Assembly: GCA_020796225.1 (NCBI GenBank)
Contig: CM036767.1
Location: forward strand, 26,197,253-26,261,252
DNA length: 64,000 nucleotides
Source: Arion vulgaris
Lineage: Eukaryota; Mollusca; Gastropoda; Stylommatophora; Arionidae
Direction of reading: 5' to 3'
The position numbers and the translations under genes were made by a program. A model generated the notes under the pieces. That model saw nothing but the letters and a program-made list of their open reading frames with translations. It was not told the origin of the DNA and made no database searches. This document shows positions 52,852-64,000 of this stretch, piece by piece. The stretch's first letter is position 1. Every line of letters starts with the position of its first letter.

Positions 52852-53352
52852 CTACGGCGGGCTCTTATCAGTTGCCTGTATCAATTTGGGTTTGCACTTT
52901 GCTAAGACCGGGTGGCTTTGGGTCAGTGCTTTGGCACTTTTTGCGAAGTTAGTTCTCTTTATCCTGCCCCTTCCTAGTCCGTTCATCCTGACATACATAG
53001 GGTGCGAGTTAAGCCGTTTCAGTTTTTCTGACAGTATCATAACTTTCCTGTCTCTGCGGTCTGACATGGGTTGGAGGCCTATGATTGTTTTCATCGCCTT
53101 GATAGGCGTGGACTTCATGGCTCCTGTGATAATGCGTGCTGCTCGGTTCTGACTGCTGCTCACTTTGGCGAATTGCTTGTTGGATGCACTGCTCCATGCT
53201 GCAATGCCGTTCTCCAGGAGTACTCTTCCACTCTTCCAGAGTAGAGTGTTTTCAGGACTCTGGTGTTTGTTACTCACGTGGAGCCTGCGAGTTTGTGTAT
53301 CATGTTGAGCCTCTGTCGTGCTTTTATCGTATTGTCTATTTGGGCGCACCAT
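52852..53352 (-). pseudogene. LINE RT thumb and connection
   Basis: The 166-aa frame has LLWKSGRVLLENGIAAWSSA, then QFAKVSSSQNRAARIITGAM and AMKTIIGLQPMSDRRDRKVM. This is the post-palm region linking RT with RNase H; it overlaps the palm frame by 79 bp in a different phase, indicating a frameshift at about 53300. Confidence 0.85.
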
Positions 53353-53700
53353 GTCAGCCTTTGGTCTAGTGTGACTTCCAGGTACGTTGGGTTTTTGATT
53401 TCCGGAAGGTCTTGCTCATTGACTTTAAGCTTGATTCTGTAATTTTTGTTGTTCTGTGAGAACACCGTGCATGTGGTCTTTGACGCGTTTATGTTCATGT
53501 TCCACTTTTCTGACCAGATTTCCAGCTTACTTGGCGTATCTTGCAGTCGATTTGTTGCTATGGGCATTGACTCCTCTCTCGCCCAGATTGCCAGGTCGTC
53601 GGTATACATGGCTGAGTGTACTCGCTTTGGTAGGCATGTCGCTATGTCGTTGACAAAGATTAGAAAGAAAGTTGGTGAGAGCACTCCTCCTTGGGGACTC
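53274..53700 (-). pseudogene. LINE RT palm with altered catalytic box
   Basis: The frame starts LSPTFFLIFVNDIATCLPKR (motif B) and has VHSAMYTDDLAIWAREESMP: the catalytic box is YTDD where this family normally has YADD. It goes on NMNINASKTTCTVFSQNN and NPTYLEVTLDQRLTWCAQID. The ATG at 53684 is internal to the RT. Confidence 0.9.
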
Positions 53701-53838
53701 CTTGCTCTAATGTGGCCTTCATGCTTGTGTACCCCTGAACTGGAACCCTTGCTGTTCTGTTCTCTAGGTATCTATCAAGCCATTGTATATTCTTCCCTTT
53801 ATACCGATGATGAGAAGTTTCAGTTTTAGCCCCTCTTT

Positions 53839-54230
53839 TCAGACTGTGTCGAACGCCTTCTCCACATCTACCAAAATTGCCAGTGTCTGTTTCTTTTCTT
53901 GGAAATCATCCTCGATTTTCTGGGCGATATAGGTTACCTGATCTCCTGTAGATCGGTACTTCTGAAAGCCTCCATGTTGCTCCATGAGAAGCACTTTGCT
54001 CTCCAAGTGCCATGATAGCTGTTTATTCACGATACGTTCCATGAGTTTGCCTGTGCAGCTTAAGAGGCTTATTGGTCTGTAACTCGCCGGCTCGAGTTTA
54101 TCTTCTTTGCCTGGCTTTAGGATGGATACCATGATCGCTTCCTTCCATTCTCTTGGTACTATGCCTGTCCTCCACGACATATTTAGGACGGCCAGTAGAG
54201 CTGTCTTTGCTCTAGTCCCCAAGTTTTTAG
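53839..54230 (-). pseudogene. LINE RT fingers and motif A
   Basis: The frame reads LNMSWRTGIVPREWKEAIMV, SILKPGKEDKLEPASYRPIS, LLSCTGKLMERIVNKQLSWH, HGGFQKYRSTGDQVTYIAQK and TLAILVDVEKAFDTV, ending at motif A with its Asp. A frame break separates it from the palm (53700-53838). Such a WKxAxxxxIxKPGK to SYRPISLLS series is diagnostic of LINE RT. Confidence 0.9.
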
Positions 54231-54890
54231 CATCTCATTTATGATCCCATCCTTTCCAGCGATTTTTAGCTTGAGCTCCCTTAATTCCGTTTCAAGGTGA
54301 ATGTATCCGTTAGGTGACTATCGACTTTTCTTGGCTCGCCTTGGAGAGCTCTTGCTTTTCTCTTTGTGTCATCGCTTCTGGCTTTTGTTATGCTTACTCT
54401 ACTGACTTCGGCATATTTTTTCATTAGAATATTTTTGCAGCTTCCCTTCCCGAGCACATCTTTTTATCTTGTTCCAGGACTATTGGGAGTCGGCTGGTGT
54501 TTTCATCACTCAGCGCTTTTGCTAGCTTCCACAATTTATGGCCGTCCCTATCAAGGTTCAGGGATTCGGTCTTATCTACCCAACTCTGTCGTGCTGATCG
54601 TTTGACATTCCGTTTGTACTGCCGCGCCATCGGTCGTTACTGACTGTGCCTGTTCTGCTTCTATCCTTGCCAGCTCAAGGTCGTTTTCAAACTTCTGAAC
54701 CTCTGCTGTCCAGTATGGCTGGTAATCCTTCCGTGCGCCTCTAGTGATGGTTTCCCATGCCGCTTTCAGGATTGCTTCTGACAGTTCCCTTGCCAAGGAT
54801 CGCATGTGTTTCTTTTCATGCATGCTGAGCTGCTCAACATTGGCATCTGTCAGTGCCGCGTACTGTTTCCAATTACCTTTTTTATAGTTT
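54231..54890 (-). pseudogene. LINE linker between endonuclease and RT
   Basis: Two frames (54823-54572 and 54630-54424) overlap. They read ARELSEAILKAAWETITRGA, RKDYQPYWTAEVQKFENDLE, then RQSWVDKTESLNLDRDGHKL, WKLAKALSDENTSR. These helices join endonuclease and RT in this clade. One base change of phase near 54610-54625 divides them. Confidence 0.8.
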
Positions 54891-55690
54891 CACCGTGGCA
54901 ACCCCATTTTAGGTACAAATTTGAGATCTACTTGCAGCTTGACAGGTCTATGGTCACTATCTCCAAGTTGCTTTGTGACTGTATGTATGGTTTTTGTGAA
55001 GAGGTCGCTTGTTGCGAAGGCCAGATCGGAGGTGCTAGTCGTATGCCACCTTCTCAAGTAGAAGGTTGGCGGATCGTCTGGGACATTGATGAGGAACAGG
55101 TTGTTCTCTAACTCCCAGTCTTCCACTTCTACGCCTCTGCTGTTCGTTTCGAGGTAGCCCCATCTTTCTGAATGGCTGTTGAAATCACCGACCACCATGC
55201 ATGCTGTATCATTAATAGCCATTGCCTTGAGGGACAGCGAGATGTCACTTGGGCAGTATAAGTTATACAGAAGAATCTGCATTTCATCACATGTAATGAG
55301 GACACATTCCGTTTGTTTTGCTTTAATGCCGTTTCGTACTAGGGTGAGGACTCCACCTTTGTGCCCCTCTCGGTCTAGTATGAAGGTATGGTAACCTCTG
55401 ATCCCGAATCTATGTTGGGCATTTAGGTGCGTCTCCTGTATGCACGCAACATCAATCTCGTCTTAGGCAAGTCTTATTGCGAGTGCTTGCTTTTTGTGAT
55501 GAAGACCTTCGGCATTCCATTGCACAATGTTTAATAGTCTCTGGCCAGTACTCGGCTGTATCGAACCAGTAGTGTTTTCACGTGGTCCGCAGCCGCTGGT
55601 TTGCCAAACCGGGAACGGGACCGTCAGTAGAATAAAGTGGGCCCCCTCATCCTGCCCGACGGATCTCCTCAGGCGTAGCACCATATTGAG
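54890..55690 (-). pseudogene. LINE APE-type endonuclease, nearly complete, one nonsense codon
   Basis: The frame 55684-55463 includes LLNIVQWNAEGLHHKKQALA (the QWN motif), then a TAA at about 55463-55465, and continues in phase with DEIDVACIQETHLNAQHRFG (catalytic Glu in QETH) and further YNLYCPSDISLSLKAMAIND, CMVVGDFNSHSERWGYLETN, STSDLAFATSDLFTKT and QLGDSDHRPVKLQVDLK. All catalytic parts (N, QE, GDFN, SDH) are present. The plus-strand frames here are antisense shadows. Confidence 0.9.
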
Positions 55691-56290
55691 ATTCTAAATT
55701 ACAAATCTTCATTATAAAATTTGGCCCATGCAGCCGTAGCATGGGTATGCTACGTCACAACATTCAGTACCATGTGGAGCTCAAGTGCTTATCCTTCAGC
55801 CGAGTGTCCGATTTCAACCAGCGTTTACTGGGTTCACTCCCCGTTAGCCTTTTGCTGTCCCCAGCCAAAACCCACAAGGCAGCAGGTTGCTATTTTCTTT
55901 CAGGGCAACGACCCGTGGACGACCTGCCCTGCCGGTCTGATGAGCGTCATCTGCCCAGCGAACCCTTCTTTTTGTGGACTGTTTGGTTTGCCTACCGTCC
56001 AGTTTTGTGTACGGTTTACTCCACTAGACTTTGATTGTCCCAACCAAAACTACAAGGCAGCAGTGGTTCCCTGCGAAGAGAACAGAGTTTTGTGTACTGG
56101 AACGCTTTATGGACGCTCTTGTCGGCACTAGGCAATTTGCATTTGCTCTGTAATTTCCTTTGATCCGGGAAACACTGGGCTGAGGCCCCGCACTTCGTAA
56201 TGTATGGGTCGTTTCATTCGGCGCTATCAGCGCAACTTAGATTTTGCACCCGCCCTGATTTTTCCGGGTATGTTAATTGCCTTCGTTTAT
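55690..56290 (-). mobile_element. LINE 5' leader with an internal repeat
   Basis: GC-richer than the outside. The phrase CCAACCAAAACTACAAGGCA (about 56040) recurs in diverged form at about 55863 (CAGCCAAAACCCACAAGGCA), both followed by GCAG and a GGTT(C/G)-like segment, so the leader holds two tandem copies of about 180 bp, as promoter-bearing 5' regions of LINEs often do. The plus-strand 136- and 97-aa frames are not recognised. Confidence 0.5.
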
Positions 56291-56299
56291 CTGAACCGA

Positions 56300-56830
56300 T
56301 ATACTGACTTGTGGCATTTGTTAATATGACGCAACACCATTATACTGACTAATTAGGTATCCATCTACTATATAAACTGGTTAAATGGAAACAAGAATAT
56401 GACGCAACACCATTATACTGACTAATTAGGTATCCATCTACTATATAAACTGGTTAAATGGAAACAAGAATATGACGCAACACCATTATACTGACTACTT
56501 AGGTATACATCTACTTATAAACTGGTTAAATGGAAACAAGAATATGACACAACCCGTTATATGACTAATTAGGTATACATCTCTATTAAACTGGTTAATG
56601 GAACAGAATATGACCAACACCGTTATACTGACTAATTAGGTATACATCTACTATATAAACTGGTTAAATGGAAACAAGAATATGACACAACACCGTTATA
56701 CTGACTAATTAGGTATACATCTACTATATAAACTGGTTAAATGGAAACAAGAATATGACGCAACACCATTATACTGACTAATTAGGTATACATCTACTAT
56801 ATAAACTGGTTAAATGGAAAAAGAAATGAG
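56300..56830. repeat. Minisatellite, about 73-bp unit, seven copies
   Basis: Units hold ATGACGCAACACCATTATAC, TGACTAATTAGGTATCCATC, TACTATATAAACTGGTTAAA, TGGAAACAAGAAT. Two of the middle copies have several small deletions. Confidence 0.95.
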
Positions 56831-56934
56831 ACACTATTGATTTAGACATTTTAGATGACAGAATTGGGGACAGGACGTTATTACTTGAGAATTAGTTGTA
56901 TAGCATCTGAGTATATGAAACTTGTGTTAAGATA

Positions 56935-58215
56935 GGAAACTATGAGAAACTTAGTTATAATGCAGATAGGGACTGAACTCATATGGAGAAACTTAGTTGT
57001 ATAAGTGCAGATAGGGACTGAGCTCATATGGAGAAACTTAGTTGTATAAGTGCAGATAGGGACTGAACTCATATGGAGAAACTTAGTTTATAATGCAGAT
57101 AGGGACTGAGCTCATATGGAGAAACTTAGTTGTATAAGTGCAGATAGGGACTGAGCTCATATGGAGAAACTTAGTTGTATAACAGATAGGGACAGGATTA
57201 GTTTTAAATGAGAAGACTGAACTCATATGGAGAAACTTAGTTTATAATGCAGATAGGCTGAGTCATATGGAGAAACTTAGTTGTATAAGTGCAGATAGGG
57301 ACTGAGCTCATATGGAGAAACTTAGTTGTATAAGTGCAGATAGGGGACTGAAGTCATATGAGAGAAACTTAGTTGTATAAGTGCAGATAGGGACTGAGCT
57401 CATATGGAGAAACTTAGTTGTATAAGTGCAGATAGGGACTGAGCTCATATGGAGAAACTTAGTTGTATAAGTGCAGATAGGGACTGAGCTCATATGGAGA
57501 AACTTAGTTGTATAAGTGCAGATAGGGACTGAGCTCATATGGAGAAACTTAGTTGTATAAGTGCAGATAGGGACTGAGCTCATATGGAGAAACTTAGTTG
57601 TATAAGTGCAGATAGGGACTGAGCTCATATGGAGAAACTTAGTTGTATAAGTGCAGATAGGGGCTGAGCTCATATGGAGAAACTTAGTTGTATAAGTGCA
57701 GATAGGGACTGAGCTCATATGGAGAAACTTAGTTGTATAAGTGCAGATAGGGACTGAGCGCATATGGAGAAACTTAGTTGTATAAGTGCAGATAGGGGCT
57801 GAGCTCATATGGAGAAACTTAGTTGTATAAGTGCAGATAGGGACTGAGCTCATATGGAGAAACTTAGTTGTATAAGTGCAGATAGGGACTGAGCGCATAT
57901 GGAGAAACTTAGTTGTATAAGTGCAGATAGGGGCTGAGCTCATATGGAGAAACTTAGTTGTATAAGTGCAGATAGGGACTGAGCTCATATGGAGAAACTT
58001 AGTTGTATAAATGCAGATAGGGACTGAACTCATATGGAGAAACTTAGTTGTATAAGTGCAGATAGGGGCTGAGCTCATATGGAGAAACTTAGTTGTATAA
58101 GTGCAGATAGGGACTGAGCTCATATGGAGAAACTTAGTTGTATAAGTGCAGATAGGGGCTGAGCTCATATGGAGAAACTTAGTTGTGTAAGTGCAGATAG
58201 GGACTGAACTCATCT
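56935..58215. repeat. Minisatellite, 45-bp unit, about 28 copies
   Basis: Units hold GGAGAAACTTAGTTGTATAA, GTGCAGATAGGGACTGAGCT, CATAT. On the minus strand the unit is 15 codons (SSVPICTYTTKFLHM), keeping a 306-aa frame open at 57308-58228. Copies on the right side are almost perfect; those left of 57360 carry deletions. I do not take the frame as a gene, because it has no non-repeat domain. Confidence 0.95.
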
Positions 58216-58219
58216 CTTC

Positions 58220-58770
58220 TAGGGACACTTAATACATTTAAAAACTGACCAGTTTGAGAAAAAAATACTAGTTTAAATTGATGCCACTGTATTCAAAGTG
58301 TACCGTTATGTGCTCAGTTCTTGTCAGCTTGCACAAGATGCCTGCGTCAGAGTTTGACACTGTAGTTCTAACGACAACTTCGAATTTGTCACACAATCAG
58401 AAAGTCTGATTTTCATATTCATCTGTACGGACTAAGTAGTCGTTAGTATAGTGAGTCGAACGTTCTTGATTGAATGCATCACATTAGTCTATTTGATGTA
58501 CTTCATCCCTTACTAATGTAAAGTAGATCTGGACAACACATTCTTAGAAGCAGCAGACATCAGCTCTCATCTTTCTGTACAGATAGATTTTTGCTCGAGA
58601 AAAATAAATTGTAATACGGAATTATAAATTATGTATGTGTCTGCGTGCCGTCATTAACAGATATCTTGGAATATTGAATAATGCTGATTATGTCAAAAAC
58701 AGAGTGTTTGCATTTCAATATTGTAAAGGAGAATGAATTTGGGCCACAACCTGCTGACTGTAGACATTAG
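58220..58770. other. Unassigned sequence
   Basis: No array or known element is visible. Confidence 0.35.
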
Positions 58771-58774
58771 ACAG

Positions 58775-59345
58775 TTTGAATTCGTAATTGGTTATTAGTT
58801 ACAGAACTACATCACAGCACTGGGAAGCCCCTAGGTGCTCAGTCCCCCCCAACAGTTGGAAGGGTATGCATACTGATGGTTTTTAGACTGAGGGTAAAAC
58901 CCAGCCAATGTGATAATAGACCAGAGAACTGACAAATCCTGACCAATCAGAGAAGGGGCGGGAATGTATATATGTTTGATAGAACACGGGTTTTTTTGCA
59001 ATTTTATAATTCTGTGAATAGCATCCTCCCCATCCTAAACCCCCGAACAATCGATGAAAGCCTGTCCGCCTTCGTTGCCGTGAACCCCCGTATGCCCAGG
59101 ACGTAGATCCACGGTCCGGGATTGAAGCCCATAGACGAACCCCTCATACCGAAACCTTCCATTCTATTTTGGAATCATCGACAAGAGTCAGAAACAAAAC
59201 GGCCCCTAAACCAATGGAGAGTGTCAAATTATGAAACCAAAAGCCCTGAAATTCTTTACGCTTCCCGTGAAGCATGGAGCTCAACAGTTGTCATCCATTT
59301 TTCCTGGTCTCTTTGTTTTTTATGACTTTCAAAAATCCAAATTCT
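58775..59345 (-). mobile_element. R1-like LINE, 3' fragment, with repeat A inserted
   Basis: Starts with the same 3' end as the LINE at 41559 (ATTGGTTATTAGTTACAGAA, then GCACTGGGAAGCCCCTAGGT and AGTATGCATACTGATGG-like sequence). It goes on, after repeat A (58915-59020), with antisense RNase H sequence (GCCTGTCCGCCTTCGTTGCC, CGTATGCCCAGGAC) matching 41850-41990. It is much more damaged than the copy at 41559. Confidence 0.75.
58915..59020. repeat. Dispersed repeat A, copy 2
   Basis: Matches 12320-12430 in the same orientation (ATCCTGACCAATCAGAGAAG, GTTTGATAGAACAC, TTTTTTTGCAATTTTATAAT). It interrupts an R1-like LINE fragment, so it is a mobile sequence that inserted later. Confidence 0.6.
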
Positions 59346-59560
59346 TCAAGAAGACTTTTACCCAGATCTGTTTTTAGGCGCCCCCTGCCGGTTTCACTTG
59401 CAAGTTCCAATCTAGTACCTGTCGGGGGACGCTGACTTTTTCCCCCCGGGTGCCTGCCCCACCGCCATTTGTCTTTTTTACATAGATAGTTTTGGGGGTC
59501 CTGTCTTGTGTTTACCTACAGAAAAAACATTTAGAACTTCTACAATTTATCAATATTTCT
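59346..59560. other. Unassigned spacer
   Basis: Mixed composition. A GCGCCCCCTGCCGG block near 59390 resembles GC-rich ends of some repeats, but has no partner in this window. Confidence 0.3.
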
Positions 59561-59564
59561 TTGT

Positions 59565-62500
59565 TCAGGAAGTTTTGAACAGTGGTTTCTGTGTCTATGT
59601 ATTTGTTTTGTCTTGAATCAGTGGTTTCGTGTCTATGTATTTTTTTTGTCTAATCAGGGGTTTTTTTGTTCTTTTATATTGTTTTGTCTTGCAATCAGTG
59701 GTTTCTGTGTCTATGTATATTGTTTTGTCTTGCAATCAGTGGTTTCTGTGTCTATGTATATTGTTTTGTTTTTTAATCAGTGGTTTTGTGTCTATGTATA
59801 TTGTTTTTCTTGCAATCATGGTTTCTGTTCTATGTATATTTTTTTGTCTTGCAATCAGTGGTTTCTGTGTCTATGTATATTGTTTTGTCTTCAATCAGTG
59901 GTTTCTGTGTCTTTTATATTGTTTTGTCTTGAACGTGGTTTTTGTCTATGTGTATTGTTTTTCTTGAACAGGGGTTTCTGTGTTATGTATATTGTTTTGT
60001 CTTGCAATCAGGGGTTTTCTTTTCTATTTTTTTTTTGTCTTGCAACAGTGGTTTCTGTGTCTATGTATATTGTTTTGTCTTGCAATCAGTGGTTTCTGTG
60101 TTAGAATTTTTTTGTCTTGCAATCAGTGGTTTTGTGTCTATGTATATTGTTTTGTCTTGCAATCAGTTTTTGGTCTTTTATATTGTTTTGTCTTGAATCA
60201 GTGGTTTCTGTGTCTATGTATATTTTTTTGTTTTTTAATCATGGTTTTCTTGGTTCATGTATATTGTTTTGTCTTGCAATCAGGGGTTTCTGTGTCATGT
60301 ATATTGTTTTGTTTTGGGAATCAGGGGTTTTTGTGTCTTTTATATTGTTTTGTCTTGCAATCAGTTTTTGTGTCTTTTATATTTTTTTGTCTTGAATCAG
60401 TGGTTTCTGTGTCTATGTATATTTTTTTTGCTTGAAAGTGGTTTCTGTGTCTATGTATATTGTTTGTCTTGCAACGTGGTTTCTGTGTCTATGATATTTT
60501 TTTGTCTTGCAATCAGTGGTTTTGTGTCTATGTATATTGTTTTGTCTTGCAATCAGTGGTTTCTGTGTCTATTATTTTTTTTTTTGTCTTGAATCAGTGG
60601 TTTCTGTGTCTATGTATTTTTTTTGTCTTGCAATCAGGGGGTTTCTGTTCATGTATATTTTTTTGTCTTGCAATCAGGGGTTTTTTGTGTCTATGTATAT
60701 TGTTTTGTCTTGCAATCAGTGGTTTCTGTGTCTATGTATTTTTTTGTCTTGCAATCAGGGGTTTTCTGTGTCATGTATATTGTTTTGTCTTGCAATCAGT
60801 GGTTTCTGTGTCTATGTATATTGTTTTGTTTTTAAATCAGTGGTTTCTGTGTCTATGTATATTTTTTTGTCTTGCAATCAGTGGTTTCTGTGTCTATGTA
60901 TATTGTTTTGTCTTAATCATGGTTTCTGTGTCTTTTATATTTTTTTCCCAATCAGTGGTTTCTGTGTTTTGTATATTGTTTTGTCTTGCAATCAGTGGTT
61001 TCTTTGTCTATGTATATTGTTTTGTCTTGCAATCAGTGGTTTCTGTTTTATGTATATTGTTTTTCTTGCAATCAGTGGTTTCTGTGTTATGTATATTGTT
61101 TTGTCTTGCAATCATGGTTTTTGTCTATGTATTTTTTTTTCTTGCAATCAGTGGTTTCTGTTTTTTAATATTGTTTTGTCTTGCAATCAGTGGTTTCTGT
61201 GTCTATGTATATTTTTTTGTCTTGAATCAGTGGTTTCTGTGTCTATGTATATTTTTTTGTTTGCAATCAGTGGTTTCTGGAGATATTTTTTTCTGAATCA
61301 GGGTTTTTGTCAGAATTTTTTTGTTTTGAATCAGGGTTTCTGTGTCTATGTATATTTTTTTGTCTTGCAATCAGTGGTTTTTGTCTATGTATATTGTTTT
61401 GTCTTAATGTGGTTTCTGTGTCTATGTATTTGTTTTGTTTTGAATAGTGGTTTCTGTGTTATTATATTTTTTGTCTTGCAATCAGTGGTTTCTGTTTCTA
61501 TGTATATTGTTTTGTCTTGCAATCAGTGGTTTCTGTGTCTATGTATATTGTTTTTTTTTTAATCAGTGGTTTCTGTGTCTATGTATATTTTTTTGTCTTG
61601 CAATCAGTGGTTTCTGTGTCATGTATATTGTTTTGTCTTGCAATCAGTGGTTTCTGTGTCTATGTATATTGTTTTGTCTTTCAATCAGTGGTTTCTGTGT
61701 CTATGTATATTGTTTTGTCTTCAATAGTTTTTTGTTTTTGTATATTTTTTTGTCTTGCAATCAGTGGTTTCTTTTCTAGTATATTTTTTTGTCTTAACAG
61801 GGGTTTTGTGTCTATGATATTGTTTTGTTTTTCAATCAGGGTTTCTGTGTCTATGTATATTGTTTTGTCTTCAATCAGTGGTTTCTGTGTCTATGTATAT
61901 TTTTGTCTTAATCATGGTTTCTGTGTCTATGTTATTTTTTTGTCTTCTCATGGCTGTGTCATGTATATTTTTTGTCTTGAAACGTGGTTTCTGTGTCATG
62001 TATATTGTTTTGTCTTGCAATGGGGTTTCTGTGTCTATGTATATTTTTTTGTCTTGCAATCGTGTTTTGTGTTATGTTATTGTTTTTTTTGCAATCAGGG
62101 GTTTCTGTGTTATTATTTTTGTTTTGTTTTTAATAGTGGTTTTGTGTTTGTATATTGTTTTTTTGCAATCAGGGGTTTTCGTGTCTATGTATATTTTTTT
62201 GTCTTGCAATCAGTGGTTTCTGTGTCATGTATATTGTTTTGTCTTGCAATCAGTGGTTTCGTTTTCTGTATATTTTTTTGTCTTAATCAGTGGTTTCTGT
62301 GTCTATGATATTTTTTTGTCTTGAAATGTGGTTTCTGTGTCTATGTATATTTTTTTGTTTTGCAATATGGTTTCTGTCATGTATATTGTTTTGTTGCAAT
62401 CAGTGGTTTCTGTGTCTTTTATATTGTTTTGTTTTAATCAGTGTTTCTGTGTCTATGTATATTGTTTTTTTTTTGAATCAGTGGTTTCTTGTCTAATATT

Positions 62501-64000
62501 TTTTTTCTTGCAATCAGTGGTTTTGTTCTTTATTTTTTTTGTCTTGCAACGTGGTTTCTGTGTCTATGTATATTGTTTTGTTTTTTGCAATCAGTGGTTT
62601 CTTTTCTTGTATATTGTTTTTCTTGCAACGTGGTTTCTGTGTCTATTATATTGTTTGTCTTGCAATCAGTGGTTTCTGTGTCTATGTATATTGTTTTGTC
62701 TTGCAATAGTGGTTTCTGTGTCATGAATTGTTTTGTTTGCAACAGTTTTTTCTTGTCATGTATATTGTTTTGTCTTGAATCAGTGGTTTCTGTGTCTATG
62801 TATTTGTTTTGTCTTGCTCAGGGTTTTGTTCGGGGTTTGGCTTGAATGTGGTTTTGTGTCTTTTATATTGTTTTGTCTTGAAACAGGGTTTTTGTGTCTA
62901 TGATATTTTTTTGTCTTGCAATCAGTGGTTTCTTGTTTTGTATATTGTTTTTTTTGAATAGGGGTTTCTGTGTCTATGTGTATTGTTTTTCTTGCAATCA
63001 GGGGTTTTTGGTTCTGTTTTGTTTTGTTTTGAATCAGTGGTTTCTGTGTCTATGATATTGTTTTGTCTTGCAATCAGGGGTTTTCTGTGTCTATGTATAT
63101 TGTTTTTCTTGCAACTGGTTTCTGTGTCTATGTATATTGTTTTGTCTTGCAATCAGTGGTTTTTTTTCTATGTATATTGTTTTGTCTTGCAATGTGGTTT
63201 CGTGTCGTTATTTTTTTCGAACAGTGGTTTCTGTTCTTTTATATTGTTTTGTCTTAATCAGTGGTTTCTGTGTCTTATATTGTTTTGTCTTGCAATCATG
63301 GTTTTGTTCAGATTTTTTTTTTTGCAATAGTGGTTTTGTGTCTATGTATATTGTTTTTTTTTAATCAGGGTTTTGTGTCTTGTTTTTGGTTTTTTTTTGA
63401 ATAGTGGTTTCTGTGTTTTATATTGTTTTGTCTTAACGGGGTTTTGGGTTTTGAAATTTTGTTTTGCTTGCAATAGTGTTTTTTTCTTTATATTGTTTGT
63501 CTTGAAACAGTGGTTTCGGGCTATGTATAGTTTTGTTTTGAATCAGGGGTTTCTTTTGTAATTGTTTTTCTTGCAATCAGGGGTTTCTTTTCTATGATAT
63601 TGTTTTGTCTTGAATCAGGGGTTTCTGTGTCTATTATTTTTTGTCTTGCAATTGGTTTTTTGGCTTTATATTGTTTTGTCTTGCAATCAGGGTTTCTGTT
63701 TGATTTTTTTTGTCTTGCAATTGGTTTCTGTTTTCGATTTGTTTTGTCTTGCAATCAGTGGTTTCTGTTTTCTTTAATTTTTTTTTTGAATCAGTTTTTG
63801 GTTTTTGTATATTTTTTTTTTGCAATCAGTGGTTTTGTTTGTATTTTTTTTGTCTTAAAAGTGGTTTCTGTGTCTATGTATATTGTTTTGTCTTTAAACG
63901 GTGGTTTTGTTTTATATTGTTTTTTTTGAATATGGTTTCGTGTCTATGTATATTGTTTTGCTTACCAGTGGTTTCTTTTTTTTATATTTTTTTCTTAATT
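59565..64000. repeat. Minisatellite, 41-bp unit, T/G-rich, more than 100 copies, runs off the window
   Basis: The unit is GTGGTTTCTGTGTCTATGTA, TATTGTTTTGTCTTGCAATC, A. Copies vary mainly in length of homopolymers (T-runs of 3-10, loss of C or A), increasingly so towards the right edge. The dozens of apparent Phe/Cys/Leu-rich frames are frame-cycling of a 41-bp unit and not genes. The array end is outside the window. Confidence 0.95.

Larger units (their letters stand above)
51939..56290 (-). mobile_element. RNase H-bearing LINE, near full length (I/Nimb-like), 4.3 kb
   Basis: The most complete LINE in the window, on the minus strand: a 5' leader (about 56290-55690), endonuclease (55600-54890), linker (54890-54230), RT (54220-52860), RNase H (52842-52228), a decayed knuckle (about 52200-52000) and a (GA)n end. 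GC content is visibly higher than in the flanks. The reading frame is broken at about six places. Shared motifs with copies 1-4 (GDFNSHSERWG, GDSDHRPVKL, IQWIPSHC) show it is of the same clade but a separate lineage. Confidence 0.9.

Noticed and set aside
52601..53152. A 183-aa hydrophobic plus-strand protein that looks like a membrane protein
   Set aside because: It is antisense to the LINE RNase H and thumb regions, which have clear catalytic motifs.
55721..56131. A 136-aa Cys-rich plus-strand frame
   Set aside because: It overlaps the leader of the minus-strand LINE, has no recognised domain, and the repeated part of the leader gives it its regularity.
57308..58228. A 306-aa minus-strand repetitive protein that could be read as a peptide precursor (15-residue period)
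   Set aside because: No signal peptide, no dibasic processing sites and no unique domain; the frame is fully explained by a 45-bp unit.

Overview
This window is eukaryotic (animal) genomic DNA made almost entirely of decayed transposable elements and minisatellite arrays. I find no intact host gene, no rRNA and no functional tRNA. The mix of elements points to an invertebrate: several non-LTR retrotransposon (LINE) families, a Penelope-like element with a GIY-YIG domain, a Tigger/pogo DNA transposon, hAT pieces, a Mutator-like piece, TIR-bearing MITEs and tRNA-derived SINEs. A lophotrochozoan such as a mollusc is my best guess, at low confidence, because nothing host-specific is present. All long open frames come from tandem repeats and should not be read as host genes.

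Layout. 0-7 kb: a Penelope terminal repeat with a hammerhead-like core, small minisatellites, a purine-rich tract, two decayed LINE reverse-transcriptase remnants and a MITE split by one of them. 7.3-10.8 kb: three adjoining minisatellites, the largest 2.4 kb. 11-18.7 kb: LINE tails, a 45-bp array next to a dispersed repeat, a long RNase H-bearing LINE (14.1-17.1 kb) joined to a hAT transposase C-terminus, then a LINE whose 3' end has become a 90-bp array. 19-27 kb: Mutator-like and hAT remnants, an inverted copy of the LINE-hAT junction, and a Penelope GIY-YIG fragment. 27-33 kb: a MITE, SINE pieces, LINE tails, and a LINE with a 35-bp target-site duplication that carries a Penelope terminal repeat. 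33.2-38.2 kb: three clean arrays of 78, 32 and 57 bp units.

39.4-51 kb: a decayed LINE, then an 8.6-kb Tigger element (40649-49261) with TA-flanked inverted termini. The N-terminal transposase coding sequence of this Tigger has expanded into two minisatellites, one of 58-bp units and one of 51-bp units. A 3.1-kb R1-like LINE has inserted into the 58-bp array with a 14-bp target-site duplication. 51.9-56.3 kb holds the most complete RNase H-bearing LINE (minus strand: endonuclease, RT, RNase H). 56.3-59.4 kb has 73-bp and 45-bp arrays and a LINE fragment, and 59.56 kb to the window end is a noisy 41-bp T/G-rich array that runs off the edge.

The most notable theme is that tandem arrays repeatedly sit inside, or derive from, mobile-element sequence. 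Clear cases are the Tigger HTH region, the Tigger linker and a LINE 3' end; likely cases are a SINE body and a 540-bp dispersed repeat. All assignments come from reading the sequence and recognising motifs; no database search was possible.
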